A DNA stretch of 64,000 nt from Hymenobacter sp. BT559 (GCF_016427535.1 NZ_JAELXV010000002.1:124001-188000), one strand, 5' to 3'. Counted from the stretch's first letter, positions 9,086 through 17,729 are shown. Numbers and translations are program-made. Notes: generated by a model not told the origin, from the letters alone.

Positions 9086-10708
9086 TTATTTCTTCTTCGG
9101 AGCCACTTTAGCAGCCGGCTTGCGGGCCGGGGCCGACGCACCGCTGATAATCTTCAGGGACTTAATGGCGAAGTCATCGGCGGGGTCAAGCGCTATTGCC
9201 TTCTCGAAATTTGCTTTCGCGGCGGCTTTGTCGTTTCTATGCGCGTTATAGGCACCTAGGTAGTCATAGGCCTCTACCATACCAGCTTTGTACTTAGCCG
9301 GGTCGGCGCTGCCAAGCTCAATATACTTCTCGTAGTAAGGCTTAGCCAAGCCTTTGTCGGCATCGGGGTCAAGGGCAACATTCACCTTAGCACGGGCTAT
9401 GTAAGCTGGGGCGTAGTCAGCCTTAGCCGTGTTAATGATGTTAAACACGCTGTCGGCTTTCGTGTACTGCTTAGCTGAGCCATAGGCGGCAGCCAAGCGA
9501 TATTGGTCGGCAAGGTCACCAGTTTTGGCTTTCTCTACAAGCGCACCAAGGGCACCGGAGTAGTCCTTATTCATTAGCTGAATCTTAGTCTTCTCAGCCT
9601 CAAAGTCAGCCTTTTTGCTGGCCGGAGCTAGCTCGATAGCCTTGTTAATGGCAGCCAGCGACTCTTGGGCCTTGTTGTTCTTGCCCAAAATCCGGCTCTG
9701 GTACGCATAGTCATCGGCAATGATTTTCTCGGCCGGGGCAGTGCGCAGGTAGTTTTCCATGGCCGTAGCGGCACCAGCGTAGTCGCCGGTTTCGTACAGC
9801 GTATAAGCCTTCAGTCGATTCATGGTCACGTTGTTAGGCTCTTTAGCCAAAACATTGTTGACCTCCACCAGGGCTTCCGGGAATTTCTTAGTCAGGTACA
9901 GGAACGAAGCGTACTCCACGTCTGTGCTAGTCGAGCGCTCGGCCACCTGGCGGTACTGCTCAAAAGTGCTCAGCGCCTTTGGGTACTGCTGTGCGTAGTA
10001 GTACATCTCGGCCAGCTCCTTGTAGGCCGGAGCATACTTGGGCTCCAACTGAATGGCCTTTTCTAGGTTCGTGATGGCTTCTTTTGCGTTGCGGCTGCGC
10101 ACGTTCAACTCACCTTTCTTATAGTAAGCCTGGGCGTAGTTCGGGTTAGCCATCGTAGCACGGTCGAAGCTGGTCATCGCTTCGCCCCCGCCTGTATCGC
10201 TGTGCAGGTAGATTTCGCCCCGCGCTACCATTAGCGACGGCTCATCCTTGCCTTTGTTTGCGGTTTGGGCCGCGTTCACATAGGTCAGGGCCTTGTCAAT
10301 ATTCTTGATGTCAGACTCGCCATAAGCCTGCGCAATCATGGTCAGGACTTTGGCATCCTTGTTCTTGGTGGCTTTGGCAGCAGCGTCAAACGAAGTGGCA
10401 GCGGCATCCGTCTGGCCTTTTACCAGCGCGGCACGGCCAGCAGCTACCTGCCCAAAGGGAGTAGTGCCAGCAGCCTTGTTGAAATAGAGGGCGGCCGAGT
10501 CGTTGAGGTCGCGCATCTGATAGATGCGGCCCATCTCGTAATTGGCTTCGGGTGAGCTGGCATTACGCAGCAAGCCGCGCGCTTCATTATAGCGCTCTAG
10601 CTCGATAGCCTTTTGGGCGGCGGCAATGTCTTGGGCGGTGGCGGCCGTAGCGCCGGCCCCCAAGGTAACGGCAGTCAGCAACAGCGGTTTCCAGGGCTTG
10701 AAACTCAT
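9086..10708 (-). CDS. Tetratricopeptide-repeat periplasmic protein
   Basis: A 540-residue exported protein with signal peptide (MSFKPWKPLLLTAVTLGAGA, ending ATAQ) and TPR-like helical repeats over almost its whole length. Clear copies include YAQAYYKKGELNVRSRNAKE near residue 190 and YAPAYKELAEMYYYAQQYPK next to it. The C-terminus is a basic Ala/Lys/Pro tail (KPAAKVAPKKK) that could touch peptidoglycan or membrane. TPR proteins are scaffolds; the partner is unknown. It lies last in the row exbB-exbD-exbD-tonB-tonB-small membrane protein-PstS-like-TPR, 73 bases after the PstS-like gene, and probably shares a transcript with the latter. Confidence 0.85.
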   Translation of the reverse strand: MSFKPWKPLLLTAVTLGAGATAATAQDIAAAQKAIELERYNEARGLLRNASSPEANYEMGRIYQMRDLNDSAALYFNKAAGTTPFGQVAAGRAALVKGQTDAAATSFDAAAKATKNKDAKVLTMIAQAYGESDIKNIDKALTYVNAAQTANKGKDEPSLMVARGEIYLHSDTGGGEAMTSFDRATMANPNYAQAYYKKGELNVRSRNAKEAITNLEKAIQLEPKYAPAYKELAEMYYYAQQYPKALSTFEQYRQVAERSTSTDVEYASFLYLTKKFPEALVEVNNVLAKEPNNVTMNRLKAYTLYETGDYAGAATAMENYLRTAPAEKIIADDYAYQSRILGKNNKAQESLAAINKAIELAPASKKADFEAEKTKIQLMNKDYSGALGALVEKAKTGDLADQYRLAAAYGSAKQYTKADSVFNIINTAKADYAPAYIARAKVNVALDPDADKGLAKPYYEKYIELGSADPAKYKAGMVEAYDYLGAYNAHRNDKAAAKANFEKAIALDPADDFAIKSLKIISGASAPARKPAAKVAPKKK

Positions 10709-10781
10709 AAGCGAAAGAAAAAAAGAAGAGTCGGGTGAGGGTGAAAATCTGGTTAAACTACGCTGTAAATGTCGTAGTAGT

Positions 10782-11798
10782 TCAATCGGCCTTCGAGGTA
10801 GTAACGATGCGCACCTGCATTTTAGCCGGTAGCAGGCCTGATTTATAGAAAATAAGCTGGCCCTTTTGGCCGGCTACAAAGGATGCAAAACCTGAGCCAA
10901 GTCCGGTGCGCGCCTCGCGGCTGATGACATAGATATTGCGCTGCAACGGGTAGCGCTGTAAGTTTTGGTCGGCCTTCAACTGCTCGGGCGTGTAGGGCGC
11001 CAGATATCGTTGAAAAGGTTTGATGTAATCGTCCTTACTCGGGTTGGGCCGGGCCGTAATGGCAGCCACTCGCACCGAGCGCAAAAAGCTTTGCACACTA
11101 GGGTCGTCGTGGTCCGATACCAAGTTGACCCCAACCACCCCAATGGCGGCCGGGTGGGCAGCTACGTAAGCAAGCGCCTCTGCATTAGACTTGGCTGCGA
11201 AGACCCGTTTGGTCAGCGGCTGCCCGCGTAGCAGCGAGTCGCGCACAAAACGCAAGGTGCTGCTGCGGTTAGCATCAAATACAACGTTGATATCTCCGAG
11301 CTTCGTCTGGCCGCCTACTTGCTTCCAGCCAGTGGTCTGGCCGCTGAAAATGCTGCGCAGCTGCGTCACAGTCAGAAGCGAATCGGGGTTAGAAGGGTGC
11401 AGAATAATAGCAAGGCCATCTATACCGACGTGCGTAGCCACCGGCGTCATGGTTTGCTTGGCCAGTTCGGCCTTTTCGGCCGCATTCAGGTCACGCGATA
11501 CTACGGCCAGCTTCACTTTATCATTGAGGAAGTCCAGCATCACACTGTCCTCGGGCTGATACGAGGCCTTGACGTGGGCATCTGGGTAAAGCTTCTGAAA
11601 CGTATCTACCTGCGATTCTAGTATAGGCGCAAACGTTTCGTCGACGCTAATCGATACTTTGCCGCTGGTAGGGGTGTCAGTGGGCCCTTCGGTGCCGTCG
11701 CCGCTTTGGCTGCTGCAGGCAGGAAGCAGGCTTGCGGCTAGCAATAGCGCTCCTAAAAAAGTACGACCCCTAGGGTCCAAAAAATCAGCGAATGTCAT
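10782..11798 (-). CDS. PstS-like substrate-binding lipoprotein
   Basis: A 338-residue periplasmic binding-protein fold of the phosphate-binding (PstS) superfamily. The N-terminus has a lipobox (LLPACSS), so the protein should be lipid-anchored. VSRDLNAAEKAELAKQ and GIDGLAIILHPSNPDSLL followed by LRSIFSGQTTGWKQVGG are typical PstS-family segments, and FDANRSSTLRFVRDSLL is the C-lobe anion-site region. No pstC, pstA, pstB or phoU genes are nearby, so it need not serve a phosphate ABC transporter; Bacteroidetes often carry this gene in the Ton operon. The start overlaps the preceding gene by 14 bases, indicating translational coupling. Confidence 0.85.
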   Translation of the reverse strand: MTFADFLDPRGRTFLGALLLAASLLPACSSQSGDGTEGPTDTPTSGKVSISVDETFAPILESQVDTFQKLYPDAHVKASYQPEDSVMLDFLNDKVKLAVVSRDLNAAEKAELAKQTMTPVATHVGIDGLAIILHPSNPDSLLTVTQLRSIFSGQTTGWKQVGGQTKLGDINVVFDANRSSTLRFVRDSLLRGQPLTKRVFAAKSNAEALAYVAAHPAAIGVVGVNLVSDHDDPSVQSFLRSVRVAAITARPNPSKDDYIKPFQRYLAPYTPEQLKADQNLQRYPLQRNIYVISREARTGLGSGFASFVAGQKGQLIFYKSGLLPAKMQVRIVTTSKAD

Positions 11799-12051
11799 CG
11801 CGCCGGGATTTACGAGATTGAAAAGGCAGCGCCCGCACTAGGCGCACCACACCATAGAGTATTAGGATGCCTCCCAGTACCAGGCGGGTCGTATGGCTCA
11901 GCGGCAGCAGCGCCCCCGCCGCCATGGGGCGGTCGGCAGTATACGCCAACCAACCACCAAGTGCCAGATAGCCAAGGGCCCGCAGCAGGTCAAAGAAGCG
12001 AACCGGCTGCTGCGAGGGGCCTAGCCGCTCTTCGGTGGACGTATCAAGCAT
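11785..12051 (-). CDS. Small two-helix membrane protein
   Basis: An 88-residue protein I do not recognise. Two hydrophobic segments are visible: residues of about 23-40 (LRALGYLALGGWLAYT) and 58-73 (LVLGGILILYGVVRLV). A basic tail (RKSRRDDIR) probably faces the cytoplasm. It overlaps the PstS-like gene by 14 bases and so is almost certainly in the same operon. Its upstream flank has an A+T-rich stretch with the small inverted repeat ATTCCT-AATAA-AGGAAT at 12068-12084. Role unknown; a link with the PstS-like lipoprotein or Ton complex is inference from position only. Confidence 0.7.
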   Translation of the reverse strand: MLDTSTEERLGPSQQPVRFFDLLRALGYLALGGWLAYTADRPMAAGALLPLSHTTRLVLGGILILYGVVRLVRALPFQSRKSRRDDIR

Positions 12052-12147
12052 AAAAATAAAATAAGTTATTCCTAATAAAGGAATCCGACAACAAAATTGT
12101 TCGGAGCGGCCATTGTTAAGAAGTAACGTAACTGCAAAAGAGGGGAA

Positions 12148-12179
12148 AAAAGCCGGCTTTTCATAATGAGCCAGCTTTT
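12148..12179 (-). terminator. Terminator after second tonB
   Basis: Read on the minus strand, AAAAGCTGGCT (12179-12169) pairs with AGCCGGCTTTT (12158-12148) with one G-U wobble, followed by more T. It lies 24 bases after the tonB stop and isolates the PstS-like operon from tonB. Confidence 0.75.
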
Positions 12180-12202
12180 AATCCTATTACGCAGCAACGT
12201 TC

Positions 12203-13051
12203 CTACTGTATATGAAACGTAATGGGCAGTGTAAAGCGCACGGGCACAGCGTGGTGAGATTGCTGGCCGGGCGTCCAGGCGGGCATCTGGCGCACCACGC
12301 GCTGTGCTTCCTCATCGAGGCCATACCCTAGGCCCTTAGGCACGCTAATGTCGGCGATGGTGCCATCGGCTTGTACTACAAAGCTCACATATACGCGGCC
12401 CTCGGCCTGCGCCCGCAGCGCTTCGCTGGGGTAGCCTAGGTGGTTGCGCAGATAGCGCATTAGGGCTTCGGTGCCCCCCGCAAACTCAGGCATCTTCTCG
12501 ACTACTATGTAAGGGCCCGTCACGGCTGGGGCGGTGGCCGAACTGGTCTCGGTAGCGGGCCCAGTTTCGGCAAGGTCAGTGCCACCTGGCACACCCACAC
12601 TAGTAGCTTCAGTAGTGCTTAGTTCCGAAGCTAAGTCAGTAGGTATGGCCGCTAGCTCTGTTTCCACGGGCTTGGCAGGCACTAGTTCGTCTTTGGTAAC
12701 CTGGGTAGGGAAGCTGGCAGTAGTATGTGGCGTAGCAGTAGCCATGTGAGGCTGGCTAGGCGCCGCTGGCGGGGCAACAGGCTTAGGTTGCTCCGTTATA
12801 TAAGTAGGAGGCTCGATGGGGGTGAGCGGGGTAGTTGTTGTCTCCACTTTAGTAGTGGCCGTGGGGTGTAGTTGCTGCCACGCGGTACCAGCCACCAGCA
12901 GTAGTGTGCTCAAGCCAAGTACGGTGGCCAGGGCCTTGCGCACGTGGTTATTGTAGGACTGACGTAGCTGGTAAGCACCATACGCCTGATTGCGGCCCTC
13001 AAAGACAATTGTATCGAGTGAAGGCGAGAAAAAACTAGTGAGCAAAGACAT
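12203..13051 (-). CDS. TonB-family energy transducer, second copy
   Basis: A 282-residue TonB that carries proton-motive force from ExbB/ExbD to outer-membrane receptors such as SusC. The N-terminus has the Bacteroidetes cytoplasmic motif DTIVFEGRNQAYGAYQLRQS, then one membrane helix (residues of about 38-58). A Thr/Pro/Glu-rich periplasmic linker (65-180) follows. The TonB C-terminal domain starts at VVEKMPEFAGGTEALMRYL and ends VPVRFTLPITFHIQ. The same architecture is repeated in the next gene, but its linker lacks the poly-proline run. It has its own terminator and a 294-base gap upstream, so it may be expressed apart from the exbB-exbD-exbD-tonB unit. Confidence 0.88.
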   Translation of the reverse strand: MSLLTSFFSPSLDTIVFEGRNQAYGAYQLRQSYNNHVRKALATVLGLSTLLLVAGTAWQQLHPTATTKVETTTTPLTPIEPPTYITEQPKPVAPPAAPSQPHMATATPHTTASFPTQVTKDELVPAKPVETELAAIPTDLASELSTTEATSVGVPGGTDLAETGPATETSSATAPAVTGPYIVVEKMPEFAGGTEALMRYLRNHLGYPSEALRAQAEGRVYVSFVVQADGTIADISVPKGLGYGLDEEAQRVVRQMPAWTPGQQSHHAVPVRFTLPITFHIQ

Positions 13052-13293
13052 GAGCAGTAGGTGAATAGAGTGAGGAAAGAGCTAGCGGCCACTAAGCCTT
13101 TACCTGATGCTCACATGGCTGTTTTTCCATACGCTCTGCTACATTTTATCTACGGTAATCCTGTAGGCCCTCGTGCCAGCATGTTGCACGATATCTGACT
13201 GACGCTATTAATTCTGGGAAAGCATAGGTAGCCCTTCTGATTGAAACTGCTCATAAGGACTACCTAGGGGACTAGCAAAGACCTAAAACGAAA

Positions 13294-13324
13294 CAAGCCC
13301 TCTGCGCTTAGCGCAGAGGGCTTG
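13294..13324 (-). terminator. Terminator between the two tonB genes
   Basis: CAAGCCCTCTGCGC (13294-13307) and GCGCAGAGGGCTTG (13311-13324) are perfect 14-base arms around TTA. On the minus strand the stem is followed by TTTCGTTTT. It closes the exbB-exbD-exbD-tonB operon. Confidence 0.85.
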
Positions 13325-13345
13325 TAAGTGTACTGCTTACGCAGA

Positions 13346-14197
13346 CTATTGAATCTTGAGCGAAATCGGCACGGTGAACGATACTTTCACAGCCCGGCCG
13401 TTTTGCTTGCCCGGGATAAACTTGGGCAGCGTTTTGATGGCGCGGATAGTTTCAGCATCAATCGTACCGCTGAGGCCTTTCACCACCGATACATCGGTGA
13501 GGCCACCGTTTTCGTCAACCGTAAACTTGGCGAATACCCGGCCTTCTACCTGGTTGCGCAAGTCAACTGCGGGGTAACGGAACGCCTTCTGGATGGCGTT
13601 TACGATGGCTTGCTGGCCACCACCACCTGGCAGCTCGGGCATTTGCTCTACGTAGGTGTAGACTTTGTCTTCCACTACTTCTGCCACAGGGGCAGCAGCT
13701 TTGCCTTCGCCGCTCAGGCCGCTCAGGTCCGGAGCTTCATCGAGGCCACCTTTTACGGTTTTCGTACCAATGTTCTGGTCTTTAATTTCCTTTACATCAG
13801 GTACTTCCTCTTCCTGGCGTACTTCCTTGTCCTTGGCTACCACGGGCGGGGTAAACTTGATAGCGTTTACCTTGGGCGGGTCGGGCGGCGGGGGAGGAGG
13901 AGGCGTGCTCGCCGGCGGGGGCGGTGGGGGCGGCGGCTGGGTGTTATCCAGCGGCGGGGCCTCCATTAGTTCGTTCGTTTTGAGGTTAAGCTCTTCCTTC
14001 GGCTTGCGCTCTTCTAGGAACTTCGCGATAGCGGGAATTACCACCAGCAAGCCCAAAAAGAAAGCCCCGATGACAAGTGCCCGCGTCACGTGCCGGCCGT
14101 AGATGCGCCGCAGGTGATAAGCCCCGTAAGCCTTATTGCGCCCCTCAAATACGATGTCGTTTAAGCTGGCATTAGCCAGCTGAGCGTTATCCATCAT
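13346..14197 (-). CDS. tonB: TonB-family energy transducer of the exbBDD operon
   Basis: A 283-residue TonB protein. Cytoplasmic motif NDIVFEGRNKAYGAYHLRRI (residues 13-32), one membrane helix (40-57), a KPKEEL-type charged stretch, then a striking proline block (two runs of seven or more prolines split by AST, residues of about 83-107) that should span the periplasm as a stiff rod. The C-terminal receptor-contact domain begins at YVEQMPELPGGGGQQ and ends VPISLKIQ. Its ATG overlaps the exbD stop by four bases (ATGA), a clear sign of coupling. With exbB and two exbD genes it forms a complete energising complex for TonB-dependent uptake. Confidence 0.92.
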   Translation of the reverse strand: MMDNAQLANASLNDIVFEGRNKAYGAYHLRRIYGRHVTRALVIGAFFLGLLVVIPAIAKFLEERKPKEELNLKTNELMEAPPLDNTQPPPPPPPPASTPPPPPPPDPPKVNAIKFTPPVVAKDKEVRQEEEVPDVKEIKDQNIGTKTVKGGLDEAPDLSGLSGEGKAAAPVAEVVEDKVYTYVEQMPELPGGGGQQAIVNAIQKAFRYPAVDLRNQVEGRVFAKFTVDENGGLTDVSVVKGLSGTIDAETIRAIKTLPKFIPGKQNGRAVKVSFTVPISLKIQ

Positions 14198-14745
14198 AGG
14201 AGTTTCTGCGTTTTGATGAGGTCTATATCTTCTTTACCAAGTTCCACCAGCGCATAGCGCTTTTGGTCGGTGATGTTCATCTCATCCAGGATGTCCACCA
14301 AGTCTTTATACTTGGCGTGCTGGTCACCGTCTACGTAGCTTTTGATGAGGATGGTAAGCTTAGGCACTTGCTGCTTGCGAACAAGTAGCACCTTACGAAT
14401 GCCGTTGGCCGAGAAGTCAGTTACCTGGATTTTAGGTACTGCTACCGAGGGGTCCTTGGGCGAGTTTAGGCCGAAGAAGTAGAAAACCTTGTCGTCGGGG
14501 GCCAGAATAATAGTCATGGCTTCCGACTCTTTAATTTTCGATTTCTCCGTGTCGTCTTTCACTTTTGCCGGCATCTGCAATTGCAGCACGTTGGGCTTGG
14601 CAAAAGTGGTGGTGAGCATAAAGAAGGTCAGCAATAGGAAGGCAAGGTCCACCATGGGCGTCATGTCGATTTTAGTCGACATTTTCTTCGCCCGTTTCTT
14701 GCCTCCCTTACCGGAGTCGCCGCCTTTTTGTTGGATTTCTGCCAT
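14194..14745 (-). CDS. ExbD/TolR-family biopolymer transporter, second of two
   Basis: A 183-residue ExbD with a basic N-terminus (KGGKKRAKKMSTK), one membrane helix containing the conserved aspartate in KIDMTPMVDLAFLLLTFFML, and a periplasmic domain. The Asp in MVDLAF is the residue that senses the proton gradient in this family. The periplasmic part is longer than in E. coli ExbD, as usual for Bacteroidetes, and includes ILIKSYVDGDQHAKYKDLVD. It lies 12 bases after the first exbD and overlaps tonB by four bases. Confidence 0.92.
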   Translation of the reverse strand: MAEIQQKGGDSGKGGKKRAKKMSTKIDMTPMVDLAFLLLTFFMLTTTFAKPNVLQLQMPAKVKDDTEKSKIKESEAMTIILAPDDKVFYFFGLNSPKDPSVAVPKIQVTDFSANGIRKVLLVRKQQVPKLTILIKSYVDGDQHAKYKDLVDILDEMNITDQKRYALVELGKEDIDLIKTQKLL

Positions 14746-14757
14746 GGGGTCAGCGGG

Positions 14758-15393
14758 TTATTGTGCAGCTTCAGTGGTTGGGTTACCCTCTAAGCTGGTC
14801 ACCAGGTTAAAACGGTTGATTTTAGCCTTCTGCAACTCACTAATAATCTTTTGTACCGTCTGCACGTCGGCTGCGCCGTCGCCCTTGATAGATACAAAGC
14901 TTTGCTTACTAAAGAGGTTGAGGTTGGCTTGGCGAGCGCCCTGCACCCAGTCAATCAGCTGGTTGTTGAGCGAGTCGTAGGGGATACCGGGGAGGCGTGG
15001 GTTTAGCTCTTTGCGCTCTTCGGTGCTCATGCTCAGGTACGAGCCCAACTGCTTAATCGGTACCCCGATGCTGTTGATGTTGCGAAACTGGGCCAGTTGT
15101 TGCTTAGTGAAGCTTACGTTGTACTTGATGCCCATCGACTTCAGCGCTTCTTCCTTTACGGACGCTTTGTCAAAGCCAAAAAATACACGCTTCTTATCAT
15201 CAATGGTCAGCGTCAGCACATCGCTGTCAGGGTTGCGGAGGTCCGAGGTCGAGGACGGGGGGTCCACAATCACGGCATCCTCGGGGCGAAACTGCGTGGT
15301 CAACATAAAGAATGTAACCAGCAGGAAGGCCAGGTCTACCATCGGCGTCATGTCGAGCGATGGCGAGGTGCGGTGCGGTTTTACTTTAGGCAT
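14758..15393 (-). CDS. ExbD/TolR-family biopolymer transporter, first of two
   Basis: A 211-residue ExbD, longer than its neighbour. The helix SLDMTPMVDLAFLLVTFFML carries the conserved aspartate. The periplasmic region has an insertion between the first strand and the final motif (residues of about 75-150, including LNPRLPGIPYDSLNNQLIDW) before the usual FVSIKGDGAADVQTVQKIIS. Two unequal ExbD proteins with one ExbB suggest a heterodimeric ExbD in the channel (inference). It starts 197 bases downstream of exbB, across a strong hairpin, so exbB may be made in excess of the rest. Confidence 0.9.
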   Translation of the reverse strand: MPKVKPHRTSPSLDMTPMVDLAFLLVTFFMLTTQFRPEDAVIVDPPSSTSDLRNPDSDVLTLTIDDKKRVFFGFDKASVKEEALKSMGIKYNVSFTKQQLAQFRNINSIGVPIKQLGSYLSMSTEERKELNPRLPGIPYDSLNNQLIDWVQGARQANLNLFSKQSFVSIKGDGAADVQTVQKIISELQKAKINRFNLVTSLEGNPTTEAAQ

Positions 15394-15532
15394 TGCCAGA
15401 AGATGTTAAAGGTGGCGGGCCAGACATAGAGAAAAGGGGGCTGCGGGGGTGAAACCATCAGCGGGCCGCCGGGGGCGGGAGCCGCTCAGTGGTACTGATG
15501 CCGCTGCTCCACAAATTCCACACGCTTGGCTG

Positions 15533-15579
15533 AAAAAAAGTTGGGGTAGCGGCAGCCGAACGCCGCTACCCCGCTTTTT
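15533..15579 (-). terminator. Terminator-like hairpin between exbB and first exbD
   Basis: GGGGTAGCGGC (15543-15553) pairs perfectly with GCCGCTACCCC (15562-15572) around an 8-base loop. A-runs and T-runs flank it so that both strands look terminator-like. On the minus strand it sits 18 bases after exbB and inside the apparent operon, so it may act as a partial terminator setting the exbB:exbD ratio. Confidence 0.75.
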
Positions 15580-15590
15580 GTGCCTTTGAC

Positions 15591-16478
15591 CTACGACTCC
15601 TGCCCTTTAGAGCCGTGCTGAGCGGCAAAGGTTTGGATGATGCTGAAGCCAGCTTCATCGATGCTGTAAGTCAGCTCGTCGATCTTGCTCGTGAAGTAGT
15701 TGTAGCCAATGATGGCCAGGGCCGAGGTACCGATACCTAGGGCCGTGTTGATAAGAGCTTCCGAGATACCCGAAGCCAGGGCAGTAGCATCAGGGTTACC
15801 AGCCTGCGCCAGAGCGGCGAAGGCCTTAATCATGCCGAATACCGTGCCGAGCAGACCGGTTAGGGTAGCTACCGAAGCAATGGTCGAAATGATAACCAGG
15901 TTCTTTTCGAGCATCGGCAGTTCCAGCGCGGTGCTTTCTTCGATTTCTTTCTGGATGGCCAGCACGCGCTGGTCGGTGTTCATGGTGTGTTCAGCACCCA
16001 TTTCTTTGTATTTCGACAGGCCAGCGCGAACTACGTTGGCAACCGAGCCTTTCTGCTGGTCGCAGAGAGCAATGGCACCGTTGATGTCGTTAGCATTCAG
16101 CTTCTGGCGTACCGAGCGTACAAACGATTCGATGCTCTTGCTGCCTTTGGCTTTCGAAATGGTTAGCGCCCGCTCAACAGAGAAGATGATAACGCACAAG
16201 AACATGGTAATCAGGAAGGGTACGATAACCCCGCCTTTGTACATAGTAGCCAGGTAGTCGCCGGGCAGGGGGTCATTGGTGTTTACGCCACCTTTGAAGC
16301 GGCTGCCAGCGCCCATTACGAAGTGAAAAATCAGTTCGGCAAGTACGAAGGCAACGATGATAGCGATAACCGAGAACAGCGAAGCACCGCCGCTGCTAGG
16401 AGCGGGGGCAGCAGCCTTGGCAGCGGTGGCCGAAGTGGCAGGCCGAGCGCTCGGGTTTACAGCATTTTTCTGTTCCAT
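15591..16478 (-). CDS. exbB: ExbB/TolQ/MotA-family proton channel protein
   Basis: A 295-residue inner-membrane protein, the pentameric channel of the Ton motor. After an Ala/Pro-rich N-terminus come hydrophobic segments at about residues 30-55 (LFSVIAIIVAFVLAELIFHF), 83-102 (VPFLITMFLCVIIFSVERA) and two near 195-265. The last two hold the family signature: STIASVATLTGLLGTVFGMI and ALASGISEALINTALGIGTS. The extra first helix is common in Bacteroidetes ExbB. It heads the exbB-exbD-exbD-tonB operon, which would power the SusC-type receptor in this window as well as others. Confidence 0.93.
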   Translation of the reverse strand: MEQKNAVNPSARPATSATAAKAAAPAPSSGGASLFSVIAIIVAFVLAELIFHFVMGAGSRFKGGVNTNDPLPGDYLATMYKGGVIVPFLITMFLCVIIFSVERALTISKAKGSKSIESFVRSVRQKLNANDINGAIALCDQQKGSVANVVRAGLSKYKEMGAEHTMNTDQRVLAIQKEIEESTALELPMLEKNLVIISTIASVATLTGLLGTVFGMIKAFAALAQAGNPDATALASGISEALINTALGIGTSALAIIGYNYFTSKIDELTYSIDEAGFSIIQTFAAQHGSKGQES

Positions 16479-16766
16479 GTGTCCGGGAGGTGTAGGAGGT
16501 GGGGGTTGGTTTGAGGGGGATAAAAATGAGGCGAAGAAATAACTTGACTACCAGGCCGGATTAAGTTAGTGCCGGGCAGGCCAAAGCAACTTTCGGGGCC
16601 GAATCTACGCCTAAGCCACGAAAATCATAGCTTAGTCAACTTTTTTTTTGAGGGCCACATGCCAGAGTAGCGGGCAGTAAGGCAGAAATAAGGCTTGGTT
16701 TTAGGGCCTTAGGGCCGCTATATTTTTGATGAAGACGCCAACGGGAAGCGGCAGCATAAAGTTTGC

Positions 16767-17606
16767 CTAGGATAGTGAGGACACACTTTTCTTGGCTTCT
16801 TCCCAATACTCATCCATTTGGGCCAGTGTCAAAGAAGCCAAGGGCTTGCCTGCACGAGCGGCCGCAGCTTCAAGATACTGAAAGCGGCCAATAAACTTTC
16901 GGTTGGTGCGCTCTAATGCTTCTTCAGGATTGATACCAGCGAAGCGGGCAAAATTGACAAGCGAAAATAGCAGGTCGCCAAACTCTTGCGCGGCGCGGGC
17001 AGCCTGGGCTTCATCAGCCGGGGGCTGGCCGTGGCCATACTCGGCGCCAAACTCAGCTAGCTCTTCCTGCACTTTCAGCCACACCTGAGACGGGTCTTCC
17101 CAATCGAAGCCCGCGCCGCGAGCTTTCTCCTGAATACGCATGGCCTTGACCAAGGCCGGCAGGGAGGTGGGCACCCCACCTAGGACGCCGCCCGTGTTGC
17201 CTTTTTCTTTTAGCTTGAGCTGCTCCCAGTTACGCTTTACGGCGTCTTCGTCGTCGGCCTGCACGTCGCCGTAAATGTGCGGGTGGCGGTAAATGAGCTT
17301 GTCGCACTGCGCATTAAGAGCATCGGCGATGTCAAAAGCACCTTGCTCGGCCGCGATGCGGGCGTAGAAAACGAGGTGCAGCATTACATCGCCAAGCTCC
17401 TTTTTGAGGTCGGGCAGGTCTTGGCGCAGGATGGCGTCGCTTAGCTCGTAGGTTTCCTCAATGGTAAGGTGGCGCAGGCTTTCTAGGGTCTGTTTTTTGT
17501 CCCAAGGGCATTCGAGGCGTAGGCGGTCGAGCACATCGAGCAGGCGGCCAAAGGCGGCCAGCTGCTCGGGCCGACGGCCGGGGGAGAGGAGAGGATTTTC
17601 GGTCAT
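16767..17606 (-). CDS. mazG: Nucleoside triphosphate pyrophosphohydrolase MazG
   Basis: A 279-residue MazG that hydrolyses (d)NTPs to NMP and pyrophosphate and helps clear damaged nucleotides. Two MazG domains are visible. The first has SLRHLTIEETYELSDAI and LKKELGDVMLHLVFYARIA, holding the acidic metal-binding EExxE/ExxD residues. The second has EELAEFGAEY and EFGDLLFSLVNFARFAGINP. The linker IQEKARGAGFDWED is typical of the family. Length matches E. coli MazG. The gene is divergent from glmM with 123 bases between them. Confidence 0.93.
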   Translation of the reverse strand: MTENPLLSPGRRPEQLAAFGRLLDVLDRLRLECPWDKKQTLESLRHLTIEETYELSDAILRQDLPDLKKELGDVMLHLVFYARIAAEQGAFDIADALNAQCDKLIYRHPHIYGDVQADDEDAVKRNWEQLKLKEKGNTGGVLGGVPTSLPALVKAMRIQEKARGAGFDWEDPSQVWLKVQEELAEFGAEYGHGQPPADEAQAARAAQEFGDLLFSLVNFARFAGINPEEALERTNRKFIGRFQYLEAAAARAGKPLASLTLAQMDEYWEEAKKSVSSLS

Positions 17607-17702
17607 AAGCTAATATAAAAATAACCTGCTGGCTACGGGCTGGCGCTGGCTAGGCCAAGCAAAGCTGCCCGGCGCTCGGCACTATAAAAACGGGGACAGA
17701 GT

Positions 17703-17710
17703 TACTTTTG
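17703..17710 (+). promoter_or_regulatory. Candidate -7 promoter element for glmM
   Basis: TACTTTTG fits the Bacteroidetes -7 consensus TAnnTTTG and lies 19 bases before the GTG start of glmM, implying a very short leader. No convincing -33 TTTG is present. Confidence 0.45.
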
Positions 17711-17729
17711 CAGGCTAAAGAAACAAACC

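Noticed and set aside
10782..11798. Calling the lipoprotein a true phosphate-transport PstS
   Set aside because: No pstCAB or phoU nearby and the context is the Ton operon, so only the fold family is claimed.
13328..13969. 213-residue + strand frame across tonB
   Set aside because: It starts within the terminator and runs antisense through tonB; the Arg/Gly-rich end is the complement of the proline block.
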